This document shows, in pieces, positions 23,460-35,600 of a DNA stretch of 64,000 nucleotides. A program made the position numbers and the translations under genes. The number at the start of each line of letters is the position of its first letter. The first letter of the stretch is position 1. Below the pieces are notes generated by a model. The model made no database searches. It was not told where the DNA came from and worked only from the letters and a program-made list of their open reading frames with translations. Origin of the DNA: Cepaea nemoralis (Eukaryota; Mollusca; Gastropoda; Stylommatophora; Helicidae); assembly GCA_014155875.1 (NCBI GenBank), contig JACEFZ010004203.1, positions 298,501-362,500 on the forward strand, in the 5' to 3' direction.

Positions 23460-24140
23460 TCATCACTGATCTGTATAGCTGATTACTGTGGTGAGGTTAA
23501 CATCCTCTAAGAGGACTGAGTGTTATGTTTCGACGTTATGGAAAAACGAGATAGGCATTGCATAGTTTGCTCTGTAAAATTTGTTTCGGTACCGAAATAT
23601 TTTCTTCAGACGACCGTAGCTGAAATATGTGTCAGAAATTCGAAACAATGTTTTCCCTTAGTAAATGTAAACACAGTTGTATGATTTGTGATTTGTTGCC
23701 TGGCATATTTCATTGTAATACACGATTACTCAAATATAGCTGAGGCGCTAGAAATTAGGCAGTTCCCGCCAGTTTTATGCAAACAGAAGGAGTTCGTGTT
23801 GAATTTGAAATTATCGTGTGGATAACATTCGAACACTACCTCTGACTATGTGTCGATTGTTTCAGCTAAAGTGTTATTCATTTATTCACTTTATAATATA
23901 TGTAACACTGCAGTATTACCAGGAAATATGCCAGGCAATAAATCGTGCAACATATTGTTTGTGGCTCATGTGAATGAAATATTTGTGCAAGCTCAACAAA
24001 TATTGTATGTATGTGCTGGGAAAGTCTACCCACGCACCACTCGTATATCTGATTATTGACAGAATGAAGCCTTATTTTGCATTGCAAGCAAGTATATCTG
24101 ACACATAAATGCATTATTTAATGTATGTATCAACACTGAC
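23460..24140. other. Receptor intron, no repeat recognised
   Basis: Unlike most of the introns this stretch, just 3' of exon 2, shows no repeat family that I can name. Confidence 0.4.
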
Positions 24141-24466
24141 CTGTATTGTAGACTCGCTAGAGCCAGGTCCCACAAGACCAATAATCGGCTTCAAGTTTTT
24201 CTGTCCCCTACAACTCGCAGTCGAGTCGTTTCCCCTTGGCAATTGCATGTTCACAGTTTCTGATGACGATGTAATCAGTTTACTGTCAGGGCCGGAAGGT
24301 GCAGACGTGGCAGATGCCACCGTTGGATACACGTTGTTGATGTTGGATTGACTAGCAATGGCGTCTTTGATAAAATCAATGCTGTTTTCTAGTGCGAATT
24401 GGAGAATACCAGCACGAGTCTCTGATGTCCCAGCCAAGCTTGATGTGTGGAAGAATTAATGGATTT
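24141..24466 (-). CDS. mGluR exon 2: ligand-binding lobe 1, with a one-base frameshift
   Basis: The acceptor follows a pyrimidine-rich TTTACTCCACAG at 24467; the exon completes the split codon of exon 1 and reads NPLILPHIKLGWDIRDSCWYSPI, close to the group I receptor segment at this place. At about 24396-24400 the frame breaks; one base too many separates SPI from ALENSIDFIKDAI, which continues in the next frame. After a variable Ser/Thr/Asn-rich insert (about 45 residues, the variable loop of the family) come KPIIGLVGPGSSESTIQ and the donor CAG/GTCAGT. GPGSS carries the serine that binds the glutamate carboxylate in mGluR1 (Ser165). Without correction the first frame stops within about ten codons. 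Everything on both sides of the break is well conserved, so a sequencing or assembly indel is at least as likely as a real mutation. Confidence 0.87.
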
Positions 24467-24679
24467 CTGTGGAGTAAATTAGTATGCATGATTATCTAAT
24501 GCACTAAGTCAAAGGTTAAAGCAATCACAAGGCAGATACTGAGTTAGGGGTATTAAGTGTTACGACTTAACATGTTCTAGACAACGAGATATGATATGGG
24601 TTGGTCAGTTCCCTTTCTCGTTGTTTTTCCTTCCCAGACAATTTCCAGAAAATTCTGCAAATTATATGGTGTCTATTTT

Positions 24680-24905
24680 TAGGAGGCTGGATCGACCCCA
24701 GCGCCGCACTATTCGGGGAAAAAAAATACACCTGCTTTTGTTGTGGCTTAAACCCAGACCACTAACTCGGCAGGCAACGCTCCACTGTGCCACCGCAATT
24801 GCAAATCTACCTAATACCAACAACCGTTGCTCGGTACACGCCAATAAAACAGGGGCGGGGAAGATCCAGCATGCAGTCCCCCATAAGGCCCACGAAATAA
24901 TTTGG
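24680..24905 (-). mobile_element. tRNA-derived SINE fragment
   Basis: Minus strand tRNA-like head: tgcggtggcacagtggagcg then ggtctgggtttaagccacaa (A- and B-box-like). It lies about 220 bp upstream of exon 2. Confidence 0.6.
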
Positions 24906-24919
24906 TTTGGTCCTGCCGC

Positions 24920-25850
24920 CACCAGAGTTCTATAAACGTTACATAAGCAATAATGAATTACTAACTTTTAGCAGACATGCACTGAACAGTGCATTTGTGT
25001 TTGGAACAACTTACTGCTTCGAGGAGTTATTTTCTAATCTTACAATTGTAAAAGATCGCTTTGTGTTGGTATTTATAAAATGGTATGAGTGTCGGTCGTT
25101 AAGAAAGCAGCGGAGAACTTCTGAACGTAAACTTGCCAAGAAATCATAAACAGTTTAAAAAAATACTGGGTGTGACTGCGACGTCATGTCAAGAACATGC
25201 AACTAACTTGAACTATTGCAAAGTCTCGACTGAGCTCTAGACTGACCGACGCAAACCTGGAAAAGCGAGTAGCAACATCATTAATACCTGCTAACATCAA
25301 ACGCCTCATCAAAGAGAAGCAGTTCCATCCATCACATTTGGGGTGAATTAATTAAATGTTTGACCAAATATGCTTATTTTAAGTTGATAATTCTTTAAGG
25401 CCAGCGAATGATTTTATAAATAACCAGATGACCTATGGCAGAAATAAAGTTCCCCACCTCTACGTTAAACGTCTCCTCATCCGACATGTAGCTGTAGTTC
25501 CAGTATTCAAGTTACTTCAGTATGTGTATTGTTGTCTCATTGCATGCTGTATCATTACACTAAAACACATACATCCTTCATCGCCTGTACTAGTGAAGAC
25601 ATGGGCGTCCCAGAAGCCAACCAGTCTATCCATGTATTGAAGGAATCATTCATAACGTCATAACAAAGGTTACTATCTACAGCTGGTTATTTTGATTAAA
25701 TTATACACTTCATCGCATTGTGATTCTACGTATTCTCTTAGGATACAACATGAGATCTTCAGTTTGGTGAACGAAATCAGTAGCAACGATAGGGAACTCA
25801 AAGCTGGAAGAACTGTCAGACTGTCATAAAAACTGTCATTTACTGCTTAT
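24920..25850. other. No gene recognised
   Basis: 25090-25140 carries an inverted copy of the dispersed gctttct-gaacg motif. A minus-strand open stretch NYSYMSDEETFN at 25450-25500 looks like the receptor but is rejected. Confidence 0.4.
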
Positions 25851-26065
25851 AGTACCTTGCGGTGTAGGACAAGGGGAATCTTGAGCCTGAGGAATTAAGG
25901 CCGCATGGCTAGTGCAGTCGCAGCGAACTGTGCAGGTTAAGAGTTTTCTTTTTGCCCCGGACAGAAAAAAACTCCACGCCTTACCGAGGATTCGAACCCG
26001 GGTCTCCCGAAGGAGAGCCCGGCATTCGAGCTAGTCGGCCAGCCGCTCCACTACAGCTGGCAGAA
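25850..26065 (-). mobile_element. SINE-3 copy
   Basis: Minus strand: agctgtagtggagcggctgg as A-box region and acccgggttcgaatcctcgg as B box. Body ends with 'taccttgcggtgta' on plus. Two more, inverted to each other, at 39160-39540. Confidence 0.75.
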
Positions 26066-26197
26066 CAAAATCCATAAATAGTATGCGCATTAGGTTGAGA
26101 GAAACGTTGTTTAAATTGTTGCCAGCTTATCTAGTACAACTAACTATTTACAATTTATATGTCTGTCTGCTTAGTTGTCTGTCCATCCTTCCATCCT

Positions 26198-26320
26198 TCT
26201 ACCCACCCACCCATCCATCCATCCATCCATCCATCCATCCATTCACCCACCCATCAACCAACCCGTCCACCCAACCACCCACCTATCCATCCATCTATCC
26301 ATCCATCCATCTGCATGTCC
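26198..26320. repeat. Degenerate (CATC)n/(CACC)n microsatellite
   Basis: Tetranucleotide array with several substitutions. Confidence 0.9.
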
Positions 26321-26400
26321 GTCTGTATCACTAGATGTTTGCGTGCTTGCGCGTGCGTATGTGTGTGGTGTGCATGTGTTTGTATGTATGTACGTACTTA

Positions 26401-26511
<111 letters not shown>

Positions 26512-26739
26512 CACACACATATACGTACCTACGTAATACACGTGTGTACCACGTACGTACACACATAAGTAAAGTATTAATGGATCATGTTACACCTCTA
26601 AAAGTGTACTGAGTACATGATGCATGATGGCAGACCCATATGTGTATAGACCAGCCCACTCCCTAGGGGTGATTAGGTTAATGTCACACCAGCCACCGTT
26701 ACTTCTCAAGGCATCTGCTGATACCCAGTTTCGGCAAGG

Positions 26740-26850
26740 TCGACCCGGGAACCCAGATCATTTTTCAAACTCCGCCTTGAATTCGAACCCATTACCACAG
26801 GACCGGCGATGCAAGCGTCTAGTCACTACGCTGTAGCGGCTTCCTGTACG
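26740..26850 (-). mobile_element. tRNA-derived SINE head
   Basis: Minus strand: gtagtgactagacgcttgca as A-box region and aatgggttcgaattcaagg as B box. Confidence 0.6.
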
Positions 26851-26924
26851 TAGCCACGTAAGTGGATAGTTAAGTGTGCAGGCAAGTAGGGAGGACCGCA
26901 AGCTGTTTGGTACGCAAAATACAT

Positions 26925-27690
26925 ATTATGTTTTCTAGTTGTCTTCTCAAAGACGCATTATATTTTCTAGTTTTTTTTTCTTCTCAAGGACGCATTATGT
27001 TTTCTAGTTTTCTTCTCAAAGACGCATTGTGTTTTCTAGTTTCCTTCTCAAGGACGCATTACGTTTTCTAGTTTTCTTCTCAAAGGAGCATTAAATTTTC
27101 TAGCTTTTTTCTCAAGGACCATTATGGTTTCTAGTTTTCCTCTCAAAGACGCATTATGTTGTCTAGTTTTCTTCTCAAAGACGCATTGTGTTTTCTAGTT
27201 TCCTTCTCAAGGACGCATTACGTTTTCTAGTTTTCTTCTCAAAGGAGCATTAAGTTTTCTAGCTTTTTTCTCAAGGACCATTATGGTTTCTAGTTTTCCT
27301 CTCAAAGACGCATTATGTTTTCTAGTTTTCTTCTCAAAGGAGCATTATGTTTTCTAGCTTTCTTCTCAAGGACGCATTATGTTTTCTAGTTTTCCTCTCA
27401 AAGACGCATTATGGTTTCTAGTTTTCCTCCCAAAGACGCATTATGTTTTCTAGTTTTCCTCTCAAAAACGCATTATGATTTCTAGTTTTCCCCTCAAAGA
27501 CGCATTATGTTTTCTAGTTGTCCTCTCAAAGACGCATTATGTTTTCTAGTTTTCCTCTCAAAGACGCATTATGTTTTCTAGTTTTCCTCTCAAAGACGCA
27601 TTATATTTTCTAGTTTTCCCCCCAAAGACGCAATATGTTTTCTAGTTTTCCCCTCAAAGACGCATTATGTTTTCTAGTTTTCCTCTCAAG
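26925..27690. repeat. 32-bp minisatellite, about 24 units
   Basis: Unit of the type 'ttttctagttttcctctcaa' + 'agacgcattatg'. A larger period is visible: 27000-27150 is repeated almost exactly at 27170-27320. Confidence 0.95.
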
Positions 27691-27872
27691 TGTAGACATA
27701 CATATCCTTCCTACACGGCATTAACTGATGAAGTGCTATGGGCTGATTCATCGTCTTAAGCGACTTCTTGTATCTGCCATGGACTTATATATATCCGAAA
27801 TGTTGTCTTTGCGTTATAATACAACATGTTTGCTATAATATTAACAACTTTTAAGTTAAAGTCTTTTAAAAA

Positions 27873-28113
27873 GTCTAAAAAGTCGAGAGGATCGACTTCA
27901 TTGCACCGGGTTTTATCCCATACGGCTCGGTCTCAATCTGCAGGGCGGCCTACTAAAGGCGTCGCATAAAGCACGAACTCCATAGCTCCGGCGACGATCC
28001 CCATGAGTCTCCGAGAAAATCGCATTCGTGAACAGAAAGACATAGCCTGGAATCGAACCCACAACCTTCAGAGCGCGAGGCAGTCGACTTGACCACTTCG
28101 CCATGGAGACTCC
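27873..28113 (-). mobile_element. SINE-1 copy 2
   Basis: Minus strand. B box ggttgtgggttcgattccagg, body as in 13581-13818. Followed at 28115-28230 by a diverged piece of the 0.7-kb repeat flanking the piggyBac element. Confidence 0.82.
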
Positions 28114-28734
28114 TTCTTTTAAGTGTCGGGACAAAGGACAAGTTGGAGAGGAGGATATGCAGGGAAAGTCCGAAAATGAAAATGTTGAACACACTGAGAT
28201 CATGGCATGGAGAAACAACGGTATCAAACTTTTCAGTTATAACTGTGACACACCCCTACTTCCCATTTTCAGCCATCCATTTTTGTTTGATCCATACTGT
28301 TTGTTTGGCGCTAAATCTGTTAAGCAACCTACATACTTGTCTCAGCAGTATGGGTATCCATTTGTGTGCAAGCTAAATTTAGATTGATCTCGCAGACGGC
28401 AATATTGCCCAAGAACAGCCCAACACTATTTTACGCTGCAAGACATAAAGTGTTTCATAGAAGTTGTCAACATCTCAGTTTAGACCTTGATGGCAAATCC
28501 TTACTCAAACAAGCTGTTCGCAAAATAAACAAAGCAGACTACACCAATCATTGGGTATGATGATTGCAAACGCTGATCATGAGTTCTGTGTCACGAACAG
28601 GTTCCGGTAGACCGACTTGCATATTTATGAGGGATAACGATGGCGGGTTTCTCTGACGTTTGATTGGTTGTTTATAAACACGAGCCAATGGAACACCGGA
28701 AATAACAGTCTTTATGTCGATGGGGTCGACGCTT

Positions 28735-29511
28735 GTGGTCAAATAATATTTATTAAACCGTGGATTCTATGGATTGACAATTAACATAAATAAATGCTAT
28801 GCAAGATTATAACAATGTTAGAGTAAAGAAGGATGGTTGGTTACAAACACAAATAAGGATATTTGAAGGATTGGAAGTCAAAGTTGTTCTGACAATTAAA
28901 TATAGGTTTTATGTTGAAGAGCGTTATCTTTAGTCTTTAGCGAAGTTGATAAGGAGCTGCGCTGATAATGTCATGAGCACGACTGGACGATGGTTCGACG
29001 TCCTGGGCTCATCGCCTGCTAAGTGATGGGTTTATTCGCCACATATGGCTCCATGCATTTCAAGCATAAAAAATGTAATGGCCCTGTCACATCACAGACC
29101 TACGGAGGGTAAGTGCTTGGGGGAAATTGTGTGTGTGCTGCTGCAGCTTTGAATAGTAGACAGCTTGAATACGTCGGGACAAAGGGAAAACTGGAGTACG
29201 TCGGGACAATGGGAAAGCTAGAGTACGTCGGGACAAAGGGAAAGCTGGAGTACGTCGGGACAAAAGGAAAGCCGGAGTACGTCGGGACAAAGGGAAAGCT
29301 GGAATACGTCGGGACAAAAGAAAAGCTGGAGAGGAGGAAGGTCGAGAAAGAAAATGTTGAACACACTGAGAACGTGACATGGGGAAACAACGGTATCAAA
29401 ATGAGTAGCAGTACGTGAGACTGAAGATTGTGGACAGATATCATCACCAATGCAATTTATGTTAATTGTCAATCCATAGAATCCACGGTTTAATAAATAT
29501 TATTTGACCAC
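28735..29511. repeat. Element with 57-bp perfect inverted ends; left copy of the 0.7-kb repeat
   Basis: 28735-28791 and 29455-29511 are exact inverted copies. Each arm contains TTAA (28753 and 29490). The interior holds about six 27-bp units of the type 'ctggagtacgtcgggacaaa' at 29160-29340. 28753-29453 is repeated in direct orientation at 31344-32043 with very few differences. Confidence 0.88.
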
Positions 29512-29733
29512 CCTTTCCCGACTATTACCCCCAAAATCCACGTTTTTACACACGTCTTGTCCCAAGCGCTTCTGAATAATAATTATGCGAATGAATGAAT
29601 CTACGATTGTATCAAGGCCTAGGAAACAGGAAGTGTTGTTTCCCTTGTTCTTCCTGTTTTGAAATCCATTCAACCGGTCAGATATTATATAAATTTTTCG
29701 TGACTTCTCAATATTGTATAATCTATTCGCAAA

Positions 29734-31047
29734 ATGGAATCCAGCCACGATTTTCTTGAAGATTGTGCAGGTATGTCTGCCGATTATGACAGTGTTATTG
29801 TGGATATAGATAGTGATGCAGAAAGTGACATAGATTGTAAGATTACAGAGGCAGGCTGGAATTTTGACGAAGAGGACCCAGATTTCTGTAGTGTCAGTGA
29901 AACTGTAGACATGTATGTTTGGAGTCCTGAGACAACCCCTGTAGTCGTTGAAGGTTTTTTTGAGAACTCTGGGCCAGTACATGATCTTCCAGAGAGTGCA
30001 AAACCGTTTGACTACTTCAGTCTCATTGTAAATGAGGACTTTTATCAGTCTGCTATGGAACAAACTAATTTGTATGCCACTCAACGACAAGAAAAGGCAG
30101 GTAAAGTGGATGTTTACTGGTCACCTGTGAGCACTCAGGAAATAAAAATTTATATTCGTCTTGCTATACTCATGGGCTATGTTCAATTGCCTGAAACTGC
30201 CATGTATTGGAGCACAGATGAAGATCTCTATCATCCCGGAGTATCACAGTGCATGGGAAAAACTAGATATGCAAAAATCTCCCAATATTTTCATCTCAAT
30301 GACACCAGTAAGCAGAAGCCCATAGGCCACAAAGATTACGATCCACTGTACAAGGTAAGACCGTTCCTTGATATGGTGAGGAAAAACATATCCTCATGTT
30401 TTTCTGCTGGCAGAGATATCAGCATTGATGAAGCCATGATTGCCTACAATGGTAGACTAAAGTTCAATGGCTCGGAACGCTGAAGAAGAAGAAGATGACA
30501 TCACGTAAGGCACCCGGTGGCAGACAAGATGTTCAGATACCCACAACAGTGGCCGCCTACAACAGATCAATGGGTGGAGTGGACAGGTTTGACCAGCTGT
30601 CCTCATATTACCCTGTTGGTAGGAAATCTGTGAAGTGGTGGAGATATATGTTTGCCTTTCTCCTGCAAACCTCTATTGTCAACAGCTGGATAATTTGTTC
30701 AAACTCCCATCGCCCACACACAAGGGTTGGTGATGTTGGCCATCTCGCTTTTAGGCGTAGCCTGGTTTCTACTCTTGAAGGGTAACATTTCGAGGAAACG
30801 GAAAGCTTCTTCTTGCCCCACAACTGTAGGTCTGGGTACCAGCAATCTTTTGGACCACAGACTAATTCGTATGGATGGCAAAAGGAAAACTTGCTACTGG
30901 TGTGCCAAGATGAACACCAAGTCTGGTAAGAAGAGCAGAGCCAGTGAGGTTGTTTTTGGATGCAGTCTCTGTCAGATATGGCTGTGCAAGGGGGAATGCT
31001 TCACAAAATACCATGAATCACTTGTATCAAAGCACTTGGATATATAG
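29734..31047 (+). pseudogene. piggyBac-type transposase, core deleted
   Basis: Frame 1 (29734-30483): acidic N-terminus, then FDYFSLIVNEDFYQSAMEQTN and WSTDEDLYHPG...MGKTRYAKISQYFHLND, ending DISIDEAMIAYNGRLKF. In the family the next part carries the first two catalytic aspartates (T. ni Asp268 and Asp346). Here it is absent: the frame runs into a LINE B 3' end (NGSER, stop). The protein resumes at about 30495 with TTVAAYNRSMGGVDRFDQLS, which holds the third aspartate (Asp447 position), then YMFAFLLQTSIVNSWI. Another frame change near 30780 leads to the C-terminal zinc-binding part (CYWCAKMN, then FGCSLCQIWLCKGECFTKYH). About 150-200 residues are missing. It cannot encode an active transposase; it may be mobilised in trans or simply dead. 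Confidence 0.9.
30464..30493 (+). mobile_element. Minimal LINE B 3' end inside the piggyBac gene
   Basis: 'aatggctcggaacgctgaag' plus a few more GAA units is identical to the last bases of LINE B at 20672-20700. It sits exactly where the transposase core is lost. Confidence 0.85.
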
Positions 31048-31343
31048 TGCAGGATATTTGCTGCTATCAGGGCACTTGGATACATAGTGCGGGACATTTT
31101 CAACATCATTTTGTGAGTAAAAAATTTTTCTTCACATTTTTTTCCCAGTTAAAATGTTTTTTTAAACCTTTCTTTTTGTTTTATTGTTTTTAATGTTGCT
31201 TTATGTTAAACTGTGTCCATTTTTCTAGTTTATTAGTCATCTAGGACATTTATATGTCAAACCAATTCGTGTATAATGACTTTACAAAATATCAAGTCAT
31301 TAATTTTGCGGAGTTATTTCCCTTTTGTTAGTTATTAAAGGGT

Positions 31344-32043
31344 TTAAACCGTGGATTCTATGGATTGACAATTAACATAAATAAATGCTATGCAAGATTA
31401 TAACAATGTTAGAGTAAAGAAGGATGGTTGGTTACAAACACAAATAAGGATATTTGAAGGATTGGAAGTCAAAGTTGTTCTGACAATTAAATATAGGTTT
31501 TATGTTGAAGAGCGTTATCTTTAGTCTTTAGCGAAGTTGATAAGGAGCTGCGCTGATAATGTCATGAGCACGACTGGACGATGGTTCGACGTCTGGGCTC
31601 ATCGCCTGCTAAGTGATGGGTTTATTCGCCACATATGGCTCCGTGCATTTCAAGCATAAAAAATTTAATGGCCCTGTCACATCACAGACCTACGGAGGGT
31701 AAGTGCTTGGGGGAAATTGTGTGTGTGCTGCTGCAGCTTTGAATAGTAGACAGCTTGAATACGTCGGGACAAAGGGAAAGCTGGAGTACGTCGGGACAAT
31801 GGGAAAGCTAGAGTACGTCGGGACAAAGGGAAAGCTGGAGTACGTCGGGACAAAAGGAAAGCCGGAGTACGTCGGGACAAAGGGAAAGCTGGAATACGTC
31901 GGGACAAAAGAAAAGCTGGAGAGGAGGAAGGTCGAGAAAGAAAATGTTGAACACACTGAGAACGTGACATGGGGAAACAACGGTATCAAAATGAGTAGCA
32001 GTACGTGAGACTGAAGATTATGGACAGATATCATCACCAATGC
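31344..32043. repeat. 0.7-kb repeat, right copy
   Basis: Direct copy of 28753-29453, with one 1-base deletion and few substitutions. It lacks the right-hand inverted arm. Contains the same 27-bp tandem units at 31750-31930. Confidence 0.93.
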
Positions 32044-32059
32044 CACACCACATGGACTA

Positions 32060-32400
32060 AAAGACAACAAAATAATTTATACAATCTCAATGCGAAAGAT
32101 AAATCCAGCGTCATTTACGAGTTTAAAAATACGTTGTTGTAACATATGTAGATAGCAGACGTGATCAAGGCGCTTTGGAATCATGTGTATTATGTGGATA
32201 AACAGATAAATCACCATGACCTGGAATGGTTCGACAGGTAGCAACCAGAGGATCTGGCAGTCTCTCAGTACTCCGAGGAAAGGCCAAACGGACAAATAAC
32301 CAAATCATTAGTACTGGAACTCTTTGCTGGCTGTTGTAGATAAGGACGGGGCACGAATGGGAATGTCCAGAGTGATATGATGTCGATTCTTGACTCAGCT
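32060..32400 (+). mobile_element. Probable LINE E 3' fragment
   Basis: Ends in 'tgggaatgtccagagtg' then a CTCAG-type tail, like 47090-47137 and 55080-55135 (a W-x-C-P-x-C-type C-terminus, then CTCAA repeats). Upstream part not clearly assignable. Confidence 0.5.
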
Positions 32401-32424
32401 CATGATATCTAGATAGAGCACGAT

Positions 32425-32605
32425 AAACTCTAATCGATTAATACGGAACGCTACAATCACCAGTCTGAAAGCTTAAGAGTGAACATGATACATGTTAATA
32501 GATTAATACGGAACACTACAATCACCAGCCTGAAAGCTTAAGATTGAGCATGATACACTTTAATAGATTAATACGGAACAGTACAATTACCAGTGTTAAA
32601 TCTTA
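32425..32605. repeat. ~62-bp tandem repeat, about 3 units
   Basis: Unit includes 'taatacggaacactacaatc' and 'gcctgaaagcttaagattg'. Confidence 0.88.
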
Positions 32606-32609
32606 TGAT

Positions 32610-35600
32610 TGTGTGAGTCAGGAGGTACGTCTGATTGTGTTTTCGAATTAGACATTTGAAACTAATCAATAAAAATTGACAATGTCCTGCAAGTCGGTAT
32701 TGTGGTGTCTTCTTGTACTGTCGCGTGAACTCGTTATGTTAGCTGCACGTCCATACCTGAGATGGCTATAAATCCTTACGTGTTCTTGCTGTATGCTTTC
32801 CCAAACCTGCTTACGTTCGGTAGATTGCCATTGATTTCTGAACGACCAAGGCTCATACCATTGTGAAAATTAACGCCAAGCGATCGGCTCATAAATCGTC
32901 CACGGCTGAAATTCGGACCCAGTATTTCCGAAATGTGAAACTGCGGTCACTATCCCTAGGCCAAAGACACCTACTATGAACTCGCAGGTTGACAAATAGA
33001 AAATTATTTATTATTTCGTTATTATTAATAATAATTAACGTCCTGTAGAATCCGCTGTGGTACGGGAAGAGTTAGGACCATTACAATTTGTATTCTTGAG
33101 TGCACAGAAGGATAAGTGGTCAGTCTTTCCCTCCTGTAGCTAACGTCGAGAGCCGGCATCGAGCCGTCGTCAGACAACATTGTCAAGGTAATATCCAAAT
33201 CATAATACAGTACCATGGTGGACAAAATCTCACAATGAGACTGTAAATGAATGGAAAAATCCGACTACACTTTCCGCTGATAGAGGGCTGACAACTCACA
33301 TAAGTGTGCCAAATGCAGTTCAGGGGAGGGAATATCCACAGGAATCAGTGGTCAACTACGCCTGAGCAGACAAGGGTTTTCACTTGTCCGACCAGCCGGA
33401 AATGTTTGCCAAATGTAGGGTACGCATTTATAAAGACAGCCGGAAATTGCTGCCAACAATGGAGGTCACACTAATATTATATGATGGCGGTTTTGTATAA
33501 CAGTTTTGACATTATGCTGAGAATGTTATGAGCCCGAAAAACAAAAGGAAGAGACAACTAACATTTGCTACGGTGATAAGAGGCAAAGAGCTCATCGCTG
33601 ACTACGTCAGGGCCAAAGAAGAACAAGAGTAAAAAGAAGAGAAGAGAACCTCTCACCGCACCCAACTGGCAAGAACAGGGATAGAATAAGGTAGAAGATT
33701 CAGAATTCTGGTCGACAGGGAAATGTGCTACTGTTTTCCCATTCCATGCAGTAGAATGAGGAGTTAGGCAGTACCAGTACCAATGAATACATAAATCGAA
33801 CTTATATATTAAACAAACAAATCAAGAATAATACAGATATTATTTTATTCCTGGAACTTCTATAGACTAATTCTCATAGACAACATCACTGACAACAGGC
33901 CAGATGGTGAGAAAAAACCATTAACAAAATAAGTGCTAACAAAATGTAGGTAAACAAAAATGTAGGCGACAGTAAAAATATAGGCAACAGCTAAAATTGT
34001 AGGTAAGCAAGAATAAATGTAGGCAGGCAAAAAGCCCAGGTTAAATCCTCAGTCACCTAAATTTCAGCGTTTTCATAGCAGGGATCCACGACTCTCACCA
34101 GTTATATTCTCGGATCTTCTCGATCCCAGATTAGGCATTTGTGCCCTACTTGGAAATGCTCGATCCTTTTACATGCATTAACGCCTTTCTAACTTGGTGT
34201 TTTGTTGTGAGAGGCCATGTATTCCTGCGTCTCTGATTTTATAGCGACGCTGGGGCCGTATCCCATGGTACTGTGCGAGTTCCAGTAGTGTGTCCTCTGG
34301 TGGGTTTCACTATCATTACCGAGCCTTGTACGGACAGTTTACATTAAAATTATGAAGTATATTGCTGTCACATAATAGACCAACGTGATTTAACCAGTGA
34401 TGAGAATAAAAGGCGTTCTGATTAGCGGCATGTTCGAGGCCACAGGTTGTTTCAACAAATCCAGAAAATAGTCTGGGTTGCAGCTGCACGTGTTTACCTC
34501 TGGTCGACAGATTAGGAACATTCGGTGGTGAGTGAGATAAATCCCGGCATCGCTTTGACAGTTTATCAACATTCGAATACAGATAGAACCCGTCAGATCC
34601 TGGTTACAATCAGATGTCAACCATCACAGGTCGGGCAAAGTTAACAGCTGCAGATGTGTAGGGGAAGTGAGTGAGGTGAATCAATACACCACTTTGACAG
34701 TTCATAAACAGTTAGATTCACATAGAATTTCTCAGCTCAGGACATGAAACAGTCCCGTCTGTCATTTAGAGTTTCTGGACATCACGCAGATTGGCAGCTT
34801 GTTATTGAAAACTGTTGTTGGGATCATACAGTAACTCGCTAGCTTGTTGGGGATGTCAAAACAAGTGATGACAACTCTGACAGTGACTAAGCCAGGGAGG
34901 ATAGATTCTTGACAATGGATGATATGCCCAAATAACACCTGTGTGCACATAAGAATACGTCACGTGACCAATTTTAAGCGTTTGCCAAAAACCAGATTTG
35001 GGGATAAGGAGTGTAACTCGAAACGTCGATCTAGGAAGACGTGCTTTGGCACTGCGGTTAGGGAGTTAATAACATCTAACGTGTGCGGGATATATTATAT
35101 TTATTTTACACGTGCCTGTTATGGCAAACTTAGATGTGATTGAGTAAAAACTGCAGTGCTGTATAAGGTAGAACCTCTTATAATTAGTTCTAATTAATAT
35201 AGGCTGTAGCCGTGTTAAAACTAGAGTGTGATGATTAGCACTGTTAGTGGAAAACTAGTTAGAGTAGGGAAGTGATACTTGGCTCTGTTAGTTGAAAATA
35301 GATTAGTGAAGTGTTGATAAGCTCTACTAGTTGAGAATTGAGTAATGGGGGATAATTGGGATCTTCCAGTGGGATCTCCCTGGTGGGGGGAGTTCCGCAC
35401 GCTGTTGGTTGTTTTTTTTTCTTCTTGTCTTGGCCTGATGTAAACCTATGTGTTCAGTTCATCTGTCCCTGACAGAGTTAGGTTCATTGTATTTTGCTGA
35501 GCATGGGCCAATGGCCACGATCATCTAATAGAGATCAGTGACGGGGAGGCTATCACAAGTTGTATGATCTATTTTACAGGTTCCCTCTGGTTGGAAGGAA

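Larger units (their letters stand above)
29511..31343 (+). mobile_element. Defective piggyBac-type transposon
   Basis: Candidate ends are ccctttcccg at 29511 and ...attaaaggg ending 31342, followed by ttaa at 31344. CCC...GGG ends and TTAA targets are typical of piggyBac. The left end is not flanked by a matching TTAA immediately outside (nearest at 29490), so the borders are uncertain. Confidence 0.7.

Noticed and set aside
25440..25520. Minus-strand NYSYMSDEETFN, similar to the receptor NWTYVS signature
   Set aside because: It lies upstream of exon 2, in the wrong order, has a nearby stop, and the true NWTYVS exon was found at 9624-9813.
29087..29450. Ser/Phe/Pro-rich repeat frames on minus and Tyr-Val-Gly-Thr-Lys frame on plus
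   Set aside because: Arise from 27-bp tandem units in a non-coding repeat; they recur identically in the second copy at 31677-32070.
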